A DNA stretch of 64,000 nucleotides from Azotosporobacter soli (GTDB lineage Bacteria; Bacillota; Negativicutes; SG130). The stretch is from positions 1-64,000 of the forward strand of contig NZ_JAUAOA010000006.1 in NCBI RefSeq assembly GCF_030542965.1, in the 5' to 3' direction. Positions within the stretch are counted from its first letter, which is position 1. Each line of letters begins with the position of its first letter. Below are positions 8,125-16,981 of the stretch, piece after piece. The position numbers and the translations under genes are program-made. A model generated the notes under the pieces. The model was not told the origin of the DNA, did not search any database, and was given only the letters and a program-made list of their open reading frames with translations.

Positions 8125-9531
8125 TTATCTCTCTCTCAACGATTCGCTCGTATATTTTTTAAACGGTTCTAAAAAATACTCATAGATCTTCTTATCTCTG
8201 GTCTTGACTTCGGCGCTCACGCTCATGCCGCTGCCAAGACGCACCATGCGCCCGTTCACATCCATCTTATCTTTGTCCAGCTGCAAAAGCACCTTGAATG
8301 CGCGGCCCTGTTCGGGATCGTCGACCGCATTCGGGCTGATATTCGCGACGACCGCCGGAACCGTGCCGTATTTTTGGAACGTAAAGGTCTGAACCTTCAG
8401 TTCTGCCCGCTGTCCGGTCTGAATGAAGCCGATATCTTTATTCGCAACCAAAATCTCGGCTAACAGGTTAGCCTCTTCCGGCACGATTTCCATGATGACT
8501 TGCGCCGGCGTCACGATGCCGCCGATCGTATGCACCGTCAAATTGCTGACATAGCCGTCATCCGGCGCAATGAACTGGCACAGGCCATGTTTTTCTTCGG
8601 CTTTTTTCAGCTGTTCACTGGCTTCGTTCAGTTTGGCAAGCGCCTCCGCCAGGCTGGAATCGACTTCGGTGGCATATTCCGCTGCCGCACGCTTTACGGT
8701 CGTCTGCTTTTGCGCCAATAGCGCCGCTTGCGACTCGACCGCCGACTGTTGCGACTCGACGCTGCGTTTTAATTCCTGGCGCTTCATTTGCTGTTCCAGT
8801 ACGGTTAATTCGGAAATGGCATTTTGATCATATAAATATTGCAGTTTTCCGGTCTTTTCCTGTGCGTATTGCAGCAATTCTCGCTGCTTTTCCTGCTCCG
8901 CCAAGTTGCGCTGCAGTTCAGCCTGGCTTTGCTGCACGCCCTGAAGCGCCTCGCCCACTTTGGCTTGTTGCGCAGAGCGACGGCTGTTGTAAAGGCTCAG
9001 CTGCGTCCGCGCATACGTTTCGTCGGCGCCGTCCGTCCGTTGCGGCAGGAACGGCCGGTTTTCTTTTTCACAGTGCAGTCTCTCCACTTCGAGACGCAGC
9101 TCGGCGACTTTTTTCTTCAGCTGCATTAAATCCGCTGCGGAAACCGTCTGATCGAGTTCCAGCAAGAGATCGCCCTTTTTCACCTTCTGACCCTCTGCCA
9201 CATAGATATTTTTAATAATGCCTTTATCTTCCGCCTGCAGGACGCGCACATACCCGTCCGGAATGATCTTGCCCGGCGCACTCGCGACTTCTTCTACGCT
9301 GCCAAACACGAGCCACAGCAAAACCGTCAGCGCCAGGGTAAAAAAGGTCCACAGCACCGTGCGGCTGGCATAGGCCGGCGGCGACTCGACAATTTCCAGC
9401 GCCGCCGAAAGAAATTCGGCTTCGCGCCGTTGATACCGTTCGACATCCTTGATTCTGGCCCGTTCCAAAAAGACTTGCGCGGATTCGGCCATTTTGCCGC
9501 TTTTTAAATAAGTCATTATTTTTTTAACCAT
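8125..9531 (-). CDS. HlyD-family membrane fusion protein of type I secretion
   Basis: The 468-residue periplasmic adaptor has a cytoplasmic N-terminal stretch, one transmembrane helix (about 57-78), a lipoyl-like segment (KGDLLLELD), a long coiled coil (about 130-310) and a C-terminal beta-barrel domain. This is the standard HlyD layout. It would bridge the inner-membrane ABC proteins to an outer-membrane channel. The gene lies between the two transporter genes: its start overlaps the upstream gene by eight bases behind GGGGAG, and its stop is four bases before the next start. Such spacing indicates one operon. Confidence 0.9.
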   Translation of the reverse strand: MVKKIMTYLKSGKMAESAQVFLERARIKDVERYQRREAEFLSAALEIVESPPAYASRTVLWTFFTLALTVLLWLVFGSVEEVASAPGKIIPDGYVRVLQAEDKGIIKNIYVAEGQKVKKGDLLLELDQTVSAADLMQLKKKVAELRLEVERLHCEKENRPFLPQRTDGADETYARTQLSLYNSRRSAQQAKVGEALQGVQQSQAELQRNLAEQEKQRELLQYAQEKTGKLQYLYDQNAISELTVLEQQMKRQELKRSVESQQSAVESQAALLAQKQTTVKRAAAEYATEVDSSLAEALAKLNEASEQLKKAEEKHGLCQFIAPDDGYVSNLTVHTIGGIVTPAQVIMEIVPEEANLLAEILVANKDIGFIQTGQRAELKVQTFTFQKYGTVPAVVANISPNAVDDPEQGRAFKVLLQLDKDKMDVNGRMVRLGSGMSVSAEVKTRDKKIYEYFLEPFKKYTSESLRER

Positions 9532-11671
9532 GACGTTGCTCCCCTTGCTGCTTATAAAGATTATGGTACAAGCCTTGTTTACGCATCAGTTCCTCATGCG
9601 TCCCCTGTTCGGCAATTGCGCCGCCGTCCATCACGATGATCCGGTCGCATTGCACGACATTGGCCAGCCGGTGCGCGATCATCAGCATCGTACGTCCGGC
9701 AGCCAACTGTGCCACGTTGTCCAGAATGCTTCTTTCCGACTGATAATCAAGCGCGCTGGTCGCCTCATCAAAAATCAGGATTTTAGGCTCCGACAACAAC
9801 GCACGGGCAATCGCGATGCGCTGCGCTTGTCCACCCGACAGGCGGTTGCCGCGTTCTCCGACGATGGTGTCATAGCCATCCGGCAATTCGCAGATAAATT
9901 CATGCGCTCCGGCCAGCTTGGCGGCGTGGATGATCGCCTCCAGCCTTGTCCCCTGGCGGGCAAAGGCGATGTTATCGCGAATACTGCCGTTAAAGAGATA
10001 GTTTTCCTGCTGCACAACGCCGATCTGGCGGCGCAGCCACGACGGATCCTGCCCTGCCATATCTTTCCCGTCGATGTAAAGTTTGCCCGATTCCGGCAGA
10101 TACAATCGCTGCAAAATCTTCGAAAGCGTGCTTTTTCCCGAACCGGATCGTCCGACGATACCGACTTTCATGCCCGGCGCGATTTTTAAATTCACCTTGC
10201 GCAGCGCAGGATGAGCATCGAGTTCATAGCGAAATGAAACATCGGCCAACTCGATTGCGCCGTGCAGCACGCTTTCATCCTCTCGTTTCGTGCCATACGC
10301 CGGTTCCGGCACGGCATTGAGCACGTCGCCGATTCGCATCATCGCCAGTTTGGTCTGCTGAAACGACTGCCACATGCCAAGCAGACGCAGCAGCGGCGCA
10401 TTCGCCTGGTTCGTCAGCATTTGAAACGCAATGAACTGACCCAGCGTCACATTGCCGTCGATCACCATCATGCCGCCATACCAGATGATCAGGTAGCTAA
10501 ACAGCTTTTGCGTAAAGTTGGCGGCGTTTTGCATGACGACGCTTAACTGCACCTTTTCCAGATTTGTCGCAACATTGCGCGCGGCCAGGCGTTCCCAGCG
10601 AAAGTTGAACTGCGGCTCGACCGCCAGCGATTTTATCGTTTGCACGCCCGTCATCGCCTCTACGAGAAAAGCATTGTTCTCCGCGTTGGCGTCCCACGCT
10701 TCCTGCAGGCGTTTACGATACTGCGGCGCGCCGATCAGGTTGATGAGCAGTTGAATCGGAATTGCCAAAACGGCCAGCAGCGTCAGTGACGCGCTGTAAT
10801 AGAACATGACGCCCAAAAAGACAAAAGAAAAGACCAGATCAATCAACACCGTCATGGCCGTACCCGTCAAAAATTCCCGCACATAGGTAAGCGCCGCGAC
10901 ACGCATCAGCGTGTCGCCGACCCGTCGTGCCTCAAAAAAACGCAGCGGCAGACGCATCAGATGCCGGAACATCCGGCTGCCCAAAATCACATCAATCTTA
11001 TTGGTCGTATGCGTAAATAAATAAGTCCGGATCATGTTCATCACACTGCGGAAAAGAGCCGTGAAAAGCAGACCGACACCGAGTACCAGAAGCGTCGCCT
11101 CGCCCTGCTGCACGATCACTTTATCAATCATCACCTGCGTGCATAAGGGAATGGCCAGACCAAACAACTGAAATAAAAAAGCAGCACCGATGATTTCGCC
11201 GAAATATCGCTTATAGCGGATGATGATCGGAATAAACCAGGTAAGATTCAACTGTCGCCGGATATCCTTCAGGCTGAACAAGCGCTGAAAGACGAGACTC
11301 TGTACCAGATTTTCCGCGGCAAAATCCGCCGCGCTTTTGATGAGCATGCCGCTCGCTGCCGGATCGAACAGCATTACGCTTTCGCCGTTTACCTGGCGGA
11401 TCACCTTACATCTTCCATCTGCCGCGATGAACAATGCCGGGAGAGCAAGGTTCTCCAACTCCCGCGGCCCTGTCTTTTTTTCCTGCGCCTTTAAGCCGAC
11501 CTTCCTCACCGCCTGCTTAATGGCCGTCAACGTATCTTTACGCTGAACGACGGCAGCAGCCAACTCCGCCAGTTCCTTTGCTTCCAGCCGAATGCCCAGG
11601 TCTGCGGCAACTACCGCCAGACACTTTCTTATTTCCGTTTCCCGCTCTGTTCGTATCGTTTCGTCTTCCAT
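9524..11671 (-). CDS. Second HlyB-like type I secretion ABC transporter
   Basis: The 715-residue protein is the first gene of the secretion operon. It has an N-terminal C39-like domain that lacks both the catalytic Cys and a clear catalytic His (the usual His segment reads GRCKVIRQ), a membrane domain, and an ATPase with GRSGSGKST, LSGGQAQRIA and IFDEATSALD. Both ATPases in the operon look intact. Two ATPases with one adaptor recalls the RtxB-RtxD-RtxE arrangement of Vibrio cholerae, so a heterodimeric exporter is plausible; that comparison is from knowledge of the family. The start follows GAGGT. Confidence 0.88.
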   Translation of the reverse strand: MEDETIRTERETEIRKCLAVVAADLGIRLEAKELAELAAAVVQRKDTLTAIKQAVRKVGLKAQEKKTGPRELENLALPALFIAADGRCKVIRQVNGESVMLFDPAASGMLIKSAADFAAENLVQSLVFQRLFSLKDIRRQLNLTWFIPIIIRYKRYFGEIIGAAFLFQLFGLAIPLCTQVMIDKVIVQQGEATLLVLGVGLLFTALFRSVMNMIRTYLFTHTTNKIDVILGSRMFRHLMRLPLRFFEARRVGDTLMRVAALTYVREFLTGTAMTVLIDLVFSFVFLGVMFYYSASLTLLAVLAIPIQLLINLIGAPQYRKRLQEAWDANAENNAFLVEAMTGVQTIKSLAVEPQFNFRWERLAARNVATNLEKVQLSVVMQNAANFTQKLFSYLIIWYGGMMVIDGNVTLGQFIAFQMLTNQANAPLLRLLGMWQSFQQTKLAMMRIGDVLNAVPEPAYGTKREDESVLHGAIELADVSFRYELDAHPALRKVNLKIAPGMKVGIVGRSGSGKSTLSKILQRLYLPESGKLYIDGKDMAGQDPSWLRRQIGVVQQENYLFNGSIRDNIAFARQGTRLEAIIHAAKLAGAHEFICELPDGYDTIVGERGNRLSGGQAQRIAIARALLSEPKILIFDEATSALDYQSERSILDNVAQLAAGRTMLMIAHRLANVVQCDRIIVMDGGAIAEQGTHEELMRKQGLYHNLYKQQGEQRHG

Positions 11672-11808
11672 GGTAACCTCATTTCCATCTCATTTCCTTT
11701 TATTAGGTTACATAGTATCACTGATTGTCTTCATTACAAGTTTCAGTAATTTTTTTAACTTATTTTACCGCTTTTATTTTTTACACTACGTAAAACACCC
11801 CAAAATAG

Positions 11809-11843
11809 AAAAAACAGACGCAATAATCTCGCGTCTGTTTTTT
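11809..11843. terminator. Perfect hairpin with T-runs in the leader of the secretion operon
   Basis: AAAAAACAGACGC and GCGTCTGTTTTTT form a perfect 13-base stem around a nine-base loop, with T-runs readable on both strands. It lies 138 bases upstream of the first secretion gene, between divergent genes. There it could act as a leader attenuator or block divergent readthrough. No gene end lies nearby that would need an ordinary terminator. Confidence 0.65.
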
Positions 11844-11984
11844 CTATTTTTTTACTATCCATCCACCATTTTCATTTTTTACTACAAACTTATTAAGGGC
11901 GTCTTAAGCTTGTCTTACACTTTCGCAAAACGCTTATTTCCGCGGAAAAAGGCCCGATATCAGGGATGAAAGGAGTTGTTCAAC

Positions 11985-12254
11985 ATGTATATTTCATCTC
12001 TTATTAGTCGCTACTATTCCTCTAAAAACACATACTCCGTCGCAGCAACCCAGGCAACGGCGAATGCCAATTCCGAACATCGCAACCACTATGAGGCAAA
12101 CCCGCGCTCAGCGCAAACGAGGAAAGCAACGCAGGATACGTTCGAACTCAGCGAGCCGCAAGACGTTTTACCGCTCTCGGCCTCCGAACCTTACAAAGCG
12201 GCCGTATTGCCGCTGCGTTTTGCCGTTCCGGTAAAACAGGATACGCGCCGCTAA
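11985..12254 (+). CDS. Small protein of unknown function
   Basis: The 89-residue product starts at an ATG nine bases after AAAGGAG; an upstream in-frame TTG at 11976 is less likely. The sequence is polar and low in hydrophobic residues, beginning MYISSLISRYYSSKNTY. No signal peptide, membrane segment or known domain is visible. The gene runs opposite to the secretion operon, is isolated, and is followed by a hairpin and T-run. The good ribosome site and terminator support a real gene. I do not recognise it. Confidence 0.6.
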   Translation: MYISSLISRYYSSKNTYSVAATQATANANSEHRNHYEANPRSAQTRKATQDTFELSEPQDVLPLSASEPYKAAVLPLRFAVPVKQDTRR

Positions 12255-12268
12255 GAAATCTAGAGAAG

Positions 12269-12318
12269 AGGCTGCCGCAAGATCAGATCGTCATCTCATT
12301 TTGCTACAGCCCCTTTTT
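12269..12318 (+). terminator. Probable terminator after the small orphan gene
   Basis: GGCTGCCGCAA pairs imperfectly with TTTTGCTACAGCC, followed by TTTTT. It lies just downstream of the stop at 12254, between convergent genes. Confidence 0.55.
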
Positions 12319-12343
12319 CTCATTACGACAAAATACAGCCCTG

Positions 12344-12925
12344 TCACCGATCACACCGCCGTTCGCACAGTGAAATCACATAACTGCCGTCCGGCGCAAC
12401 GCTGGTTGTAAGCCTCACACGCTCATCCGGCAATAACGTTTTTAGATTGTCTGCAAGCCCTTGCCCCGTGTATTTCAAAACGCTTTCTTTCAACGTCCAC
12501 AATTTGCAAAACTCCAGCGCGGGATTTTGCGCACGCCGGATTTGCCGCTCTTCGCTCTCGCTGCAGACATAGTCTATTGTGTCCTGGTCATAGTCGGTCA
12601 CTTCTTCGATGTCGATCCCGACTTCTGCGTCGGCCACTACGCAGACCACGCCGCGTCGGCAATGGCTGACGTTGAAAAAAATCGCCGGGTAGTTGCGCAG
12701 ATACGGTTTTCCGTTTTTGCCGTAAGCAAACTGCAACTCTTCAACGATGCCATATTCTTTTCGCAGGCCATAGGCCAACAGCAAATACGCAAGCACCGAC
12801 AATTTTTGATCGCGCACGTCTCTGAACTGCTTTGCTTTTTCGGCGCGTTCGCGCGAAACCACCCGCAGGTTTCGCTCCAGCAACGCATCCGAAAACGAAT
12901 CCATCTTGTCGAACAAATAGATCAT
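12344..12925 (-). CDS. 4'-phosphopantetheinyl transferase, Sfp family
   Basis: The 193-residue protein transfers the phosphopantetheine arm of CoA to a carrier-protein serine. Family motifs are present in order: FNVSHC, then VGIDIEEV with the metal-binding acidic residues, then CKLWTLKESVLKYTG. It is somewhat shorter than Sfp. No carrier-protein, NRPS or PKS gene is in the window, so its target is elsewhere, or it is a housekeeping enzyme. It lies near the secretion module by position only. Confidence 0.85.
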   Translation of the reverse strand: MIYLFDKMDSFSDALLERNLRVVSRERAEKAKQFRDVRDQKLSVLAYLLLAYGLRKEYGIVEELQFAYGKNGKPYLRNYPAIFFNVSHCRRGVVCVVADAEVGIDIEEVTDYDQDTIDYVCSESEERQIRRAQNPALEFCKLWTLKESVLKYTGQGLADNLKTLLPDERVRLTTSVAPDGSYVISLCERRCDR

Positions 12926-12980
12926 ACCGTTTCTCGCCCAACCTTCCGCTTCTTCAAAAGTGCACGCAGTACTCTTTTTC

Positions 12981-13664
12981 TCACAGCAGCTTCTTTAGTT
13001 CCAACAGACTCTGTATTTCAAACGTCGGCGTGATGTTGCTCTCGTTCTTGCTTCGATTCGGATTGAACCAGCACGTATCGATCGCAAAATTCAACCCTCC
13101 CTGTATATCGGAACTCAGACTGTCGCCCACCATTAACACCGTCTCTTTATTTTCATGCTTGATCCGCCTTAGCGCATATCGAAATATTTCCTGATTCGGC
13201 TTCGATACATTCACTTCTTCCGAAATGACAACCGCTTCAAAATAATTTGCTATGCTCGATTGCTGGATCCTTTTCTTTTGCACGACCGTCAAGCCATTCG
13301 TGATGATGACCAGTCTATATTTTTTATTCAGATAAGTGACGATTTCTAACGCATCTTCCAATAAGAAAGAGGCTTCCGCCAGTGAATTCAAATAGATATT
13401 GCTGAATTCGTTTGGATCAAACGTGAGATTCAACTTTTCGGTCAGTCTTTTAAAGCGTTCCGTTTTTAATTGTTCTGCTGACAATATCCCCTGTTCGAGC
13501 TCCTGCCATACCCGCTTGTTTATCGCCGAATAAATCGGCAGGTGATACGCTTCATCATATTTTATATTGAATGTCGTAATCGATTTTTCCAACGCAACTT
13601 TCTCGGATCTTTTAAAATCAAACAGCGTTTCATCCGCATCAAACAGAATCACTTCATATTTCAT
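12981..13664 (-). CDS. yjjG: HAD hydrolase, YjjG/YfnB-type nucleotidase
   Basis: The 227-residue protein begins MKYEVILFDADETLFDF, a HAD motif I with the nucleophilic Asp. It has ITNG as motif II, a Lys in SKPNQEIF, and VGDSLSSDIQGG as motif IV. The lineup fits the YjjG family, which dephosphorylates pyrimidine nucleotides including noncanonical ones and helps with nucleotide-pool cleaning. The start at 13664 follows AAAGGAG with nine bases; a longer frame exists but has no such site. It stands alone between the transferase gene and a bidirectional terminator. Confidence 0.82.
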   Translation of the reverse strand: MKYEVILFDADETLFDFKRSEKVALEKSITTFNIKYDEAYHLPIYSAINKRVWQELEQGILSAEQLKTERFKRLTEKLNLTFDPNEFSNIYLNSLAEASFLLEDALEIVTYLNKKYRLVIITNGLTVVQKKRIQQSSIANYFEAVVISEEVNVSKPNQEIFRYALRRIKHENKETVLMVGDSLSSDIQGGLNFAIDTCWFNPNRSKNESNITPTFEIQSLLELKKLL

Positions 13665-13750
13665 CGCCACGTTCTCCTTTAGCTGGTTTCCTCTTTTATT
13701 ATAACGCACTTTTTCAGCAGAAAAAAAGCGGTTTGCCCTATGGGCGCAAG

Positions 13751-13794
13751 AAAACATCCCGCTCTCTGCAAAAAGCAGAAAGCGGGATGTTTTT
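13751..13794. terminator. Strong hairpin terminator after the FGGY kinase gene
   Basis: AAAACATCCCGCTCTCTGC pairs with GCAGAAAGCGGGATGTTTT across a five-base loop, with T-runs on both strands. It ends the minus-strand sugar operon just past the stop at 13801. Confidence 0.85.
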
Positions 13795-13800
13795 TCGCGC

Positions 13801-15408
13801 TTATTTCAAATGCTCGATCGCCGCGCGTTCGATGGCGAGCCCTTGATGATAACGTTGCATGAAGGCGTTAAAACCGGCCACATCGGCAGGTTCGGGCCGG
13901 ACGGTGCTGGCCTGCGTGCCGGCGAAGACGCGATTTTTCAAGAATTCCGGCAGCGACTCCTTTTCTGCGCGGTTAACCAGATACGAGGCCAGCAGCGCGA
14001 TACCCCAGGCGCCGCCCTCTCCGGCATTTTCCATGATCGAGACCGGCGTATTCAGTGCGGCCGCCATGATTTTCTGGCCGACGCCCTTCACCTTGAAGAA
14101 GCCGCCATGCCCTAAGATCTTGTCGACCTTCACGTTCTCCTGCTCCAGCAGGATGTTCACCCCAGTGCGCAGCGCACCGAGCGCGGTAAAGAGGTTGACG
14201 CGCATGAAGTTCTCCAGGCTGAAATTGCTGTTTGCCGCACGCGTGAAGAGCGGGCGTCCTTCGGCGAAGTGCGTGATGTGTTCGCCGGAAACGTAGCCGT
14301 AGGCCAGCAGCCCGCCGCAATCCGCATCGCCTTTTAGCGCCGCGTTCAGCAGCGTGTTGTAAAGCGTCGATTTGTCGACATCCATGCCCAGCGCCTTGAT
14401 CGCCTGGCCGAACAGATTGATCCAGGCATCATAGTCCGAGGAGCAGTTGTTCGAGTGCGCCATCGCGACGAGCTTGCCGTCCGGCGTCGTGACCAGATCG
14501 ATTTCCGGATAGGCTTTGGAAAGTTCCTTTTCCAGTACGATCATCGCGAAGACCGAGGTTCCGGCAGAGACATTGCCTGTGCGCGCCGCGACGCTGTTTG
14601 TGGCGACCATGCCGGTGCCCGCATCGCCTTCCGGCGGACAGAACGGAATGCCCGGCTGCAGTTCGCCGGAAACGTCGAGCAGTTTCGCTCCGGCTGCGCT
14701 CAGTACGCCCGCCTGCGTCCCGGCTGTCAGAACGGTCGGCAGGATATCTTCGAGACGCCAGCCGAGGCCCTGCGCTGCGATCTTCTCATTGAACTGTTCG
14801 ATCATCCGTGCGTTGAAGCGCTGCGTCTTCAAGTCGATCGGGAAGACGCCGGACGCTTCGCCGACGCCGAGCACGTTCTCTCCGGTCAGCTTGCCGTGCA
14901 CATACCCGGCCAGCGTCGTCATGCGGCTGATTTTCGCGACATGTTCTTCGCGCTTGAGAATGGCCTGATAGAGATGCGCGATGCTCCAGCGCTGCGGAAT
15001 CGGATAGCCGAACAGCTCGGTCAGTTCCTGCGACGCCGGACCGGTTATGTTGTTGCGCCAGGTACGGAACGGCACAAGCAGCTTCTCTTGCGCATCGAAG
15101 ACCATATAGCCGTGCATCATGCCGCTGAAGCCGATCGCTCCGGTCGTCCTGATGCTCACGCCGAATTCCTTTTTGACGCATTGAGCCATGTCCTGGTAGC
15201 TCGACTGCACCCCTTGCCAGATGTCCTCAATGCTGTACGTCCAGATGTCGTCGACACACCGGTTTTCCCAATCATGGCTGCCGGACGCGATCGGCTTGTT
15301 GTCGCTGCCGATCAGAACGGTCTTAATGCGCGTCGAGCCGAGTTCGATTCCGATCGTGGTTTGGCCGTTCTCGACGGCGTTTTTCATTTCACTACGTGCA
15401 AGGCTCAT
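13801..15408 (-). CDS. FGGY-family carbohydrate kinase, probable L-ribulokinase role
   Basis: The 535-residue protein opens with [14 protein letters not shown], the phosphate-binding loop of FGGY kinases. It carries [35 protein letters not shown] and a C-terminal [12 protein letters not shown]. It phosphorylates a ketose to feed the pentose pathway. The long form with [15 protein letters not shown] resembles the Bacteroides-type kinase used for L-ribulose rather than classical AraB; that is from memory of the family. No other ribulokinase candidate is in the window although araA and araD are, which supports this role. The start has an AAAGGAGGT site. It is the last gene of the operon. Confidence 0.8.
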   Translation of the reverse strand: MSLARSEMKNAVENGQTTIGIELGSTRIKTVLIGSDNKPIASGSHDWENRCVDDIWTYSIEDIWQGVQSSYQDMAQCVKKEFGVSIRTTGAIGFSGMMHGYMVFDAQEKLLVPFRTWRNNITGPASQELTELFGYPIPQRWSIAHLYQAILKREEHVAKISRMTTLAGYVHGKLTGENVLGVGEASGVFPIDLKTQRFNARMIEQFNEKIAAQGLGWRLEDILPTVLTAGTQAGVLSAAGAKLLDVSGELQPGIPFCPPEGDAGTGMVATNSVAARTGNVSAGTSVFAMIVLEKELSKAYPEIDLVTTPDGKLVAMAHSNNCSSDYDAWINLFGQAIKALGMDVDKSTLYNTLLNAALKGDADCGGLLAYGYVSGEHITHFAEGRPLFTRAANSNFSLENFMRVNLFTALGALRTGVNILLEQENVKVDKILGHGGFFKVKGVGQKIMAAALNTPVSIMENAGEGGAWGIALLASYLVNRAEKESLPEFLKNRVFAGTQASTVRPEPADVAGFNAFMQRYHQGLAIERAAIEHLK

Positions 15409-15440
15409 AATTACCTCCTTTGAATCCGCTCATCTCTTCA

Positions 15441-16919
15441 TTAAAAAGGGTTTTCATCTTTATAGAGCATGTTGGCCGGTTGGTTGAACGCCACGTCCTT
15501 CACGCCGAGCAGTTTCATCGCGGCGAACAGCGCTTTGCCGGAGTGCTTGAACGCGACGCCGCCGTGATGCGGATAGCGCTTGGCAATCAGCACATGCCGG
15601 TAAAAACGTCCCATCTCCTTAATCGCGAAAATGCCGATGCCGCCGAACGATTTCGGGTCGACGTCGATGATCTCTCCTTCGGCGACATAGCTGCGCAGTT
15701 TGCAGTCAGCCGTTCCCTGCAGCCTAAAGAACGTGATCGCGCCCGGCCGGATCGCTCCCTCGAGCGTGCCGCGCGAGATATCGGGTTCTTTGTCGGCTTC
15801 AAGCAAGCGATGCATGATCAGCTGGTATTTCATCGAGCAGTTCTTCATGCAGCTCGACGGTGTGTTGCCGCAGTGAAAGCCCATGAAGAGGTCTTTCAGC
15901 GTGTATCCGGCGAACTGCGTACGGTTGTTCTCGTACATGTCCTTCGGCACGGAATTGTTGATATCGAGCAGCGTCGCCGGCAGCTGCGTCGCGCAGGTGA
16001 TGATGTATTCGCTCAGCGCGCCATAGATGTCGGTCTCACAGGCAACCGGGATGCCGCTTGCGGCCAGGCGTGAGTTCACATAGCAGGGAACGAAACCGAA
16101 CTGTGTCTGAAAAGCAGGCCAGCATTTGTTGGCAAAGACGACATAGTCGGAGGCGCCTTTATGCTTCGCAGCCCAATCCCTGAGCGTAAGTTCATACTGC
16201 GCCAGTTTGGCGAGGATGCCCGGATAACCGTTGCCGCCGCCCAGTTCCTCTTCCATCTCCTTGACGACGCCGGGAATTCTTGCGTCGCCCGCATGTTGAT
16301 TGAACGCTTCGAATAGGTCGAGTTCCGAGTTCTCCATAATCTCGACGCCCAAGTCATAGAGCGGTTTGACCGGTGCGTTGCAGGCCAGAAAGTCCTGCGG
16401 GCGCGGCCCGAAACTGATGATCTTCAGTCCGGAAAGACCCAGCATGATGCGGGCGATGTCGCTGAAATCGCCGATCATGCCGGCGACTTCATCCGGCGTG
16501 CCCACCGGGTATTCGGGGATATACGGTCTCAGTTTACGCAGCCCCAGGTTATACGAGGCATTCAGCATGCCGCAGTATGCGTCGCCGCGCCCATCGATCA
16601 AATTACCTTCGGCTTCTTCCGCGGCCGCGACGAACATCGACGGCCCGCCGAATTTCTGCGCCAGCAGCGTTTCCGGACCTTCCGGCCCAAAATTGCCCAG
16701 GTACACAACCAGTGCGTTGACGCCCGCGTCTTTCAGTTCGCTCAGCGCCTGCAGGACGTCGCTTTCTTTCTCGACCGCCGTTTTGGCTTCAAACAGTTCG
16801 ATGCCGCTCGCCGTGCAAGCCTTTACGACGTTCGCGCGCCGCGTTACGCTCAGTTCGACGGGAAAGCAGTCTCTGCTCATGGCAACGATGCCGAGTCTTA
16901 CTTTTGGAATATTCTCCAT
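15441..16919 (-). CDS. L-fucose/L-arabinose isomerase family protein
   Basis: The 492-residue protein belongs to the COG2407-type sugar isomerase fold. Conserved features include VYLGNFGPEGPE, CWPAFQTQFGFVPCYVNSRL, CETDIYGALSEY and HCGNTPSSC. It would interconvert an aldose and a ketose with a divalent metal; substrate is not evident. The start at 16919 follows AAGGGAG. The gene lies between the importer permease gene and the FGGY kinase, so importer, isomerase and kinase form one catabolic operon. As a canonical AraA is encoded separately, this enzyme may serve another pentose or a fucose-like sugar. Confidence 0.8.
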   Translation of the reverse strand: MENIPKVRLGIVAMSRDCFPVELSVTRRANVVKACTASGIELFEAKTAVEKESDVLQALSELKDAGVNALVVYLGNFGPEGPETLLAQKFGGPSMFVAAAEEAEGNLIDGRGDAYCGMLNASYNLGLRKLRPYIPEYPVGTPDEVAGMIGDFSDIARIMLGLSGLKIISFGPRPQDFLACNAPVKPLYDLGVEIMENSELDLFEAFNQHAGDARIPGVVKEMEEELGGGNGYPGILAKLAQYELTLRDWAAKHKGASDYVVFANKCWPAFQTQFGFVPCYVNSRLAASGIPVACETDIYGALSEYIITCATQLPATLLDINNSVPKDMYENNRTQFAGYTLKDLFMGFHCGNTPSSCMKNCSMKYQLIMHRLLEADKEPDISRGTLEGAIRPGAITFFRLQGTADCKLRSYVAEGEIIDVDPKSFGGIGIFAIKEMGRFYRHVLIAKRYPHHGGVAFKHSGKALFAAMKLLGVKDVAFNQPANMLYKDENPF

Positions 16920-16981
16920 GCGAAATGACTCCCTTCGTTTATCAGAATAAAACAGGATCTTTGAAATCACAAGTCCTTTTG

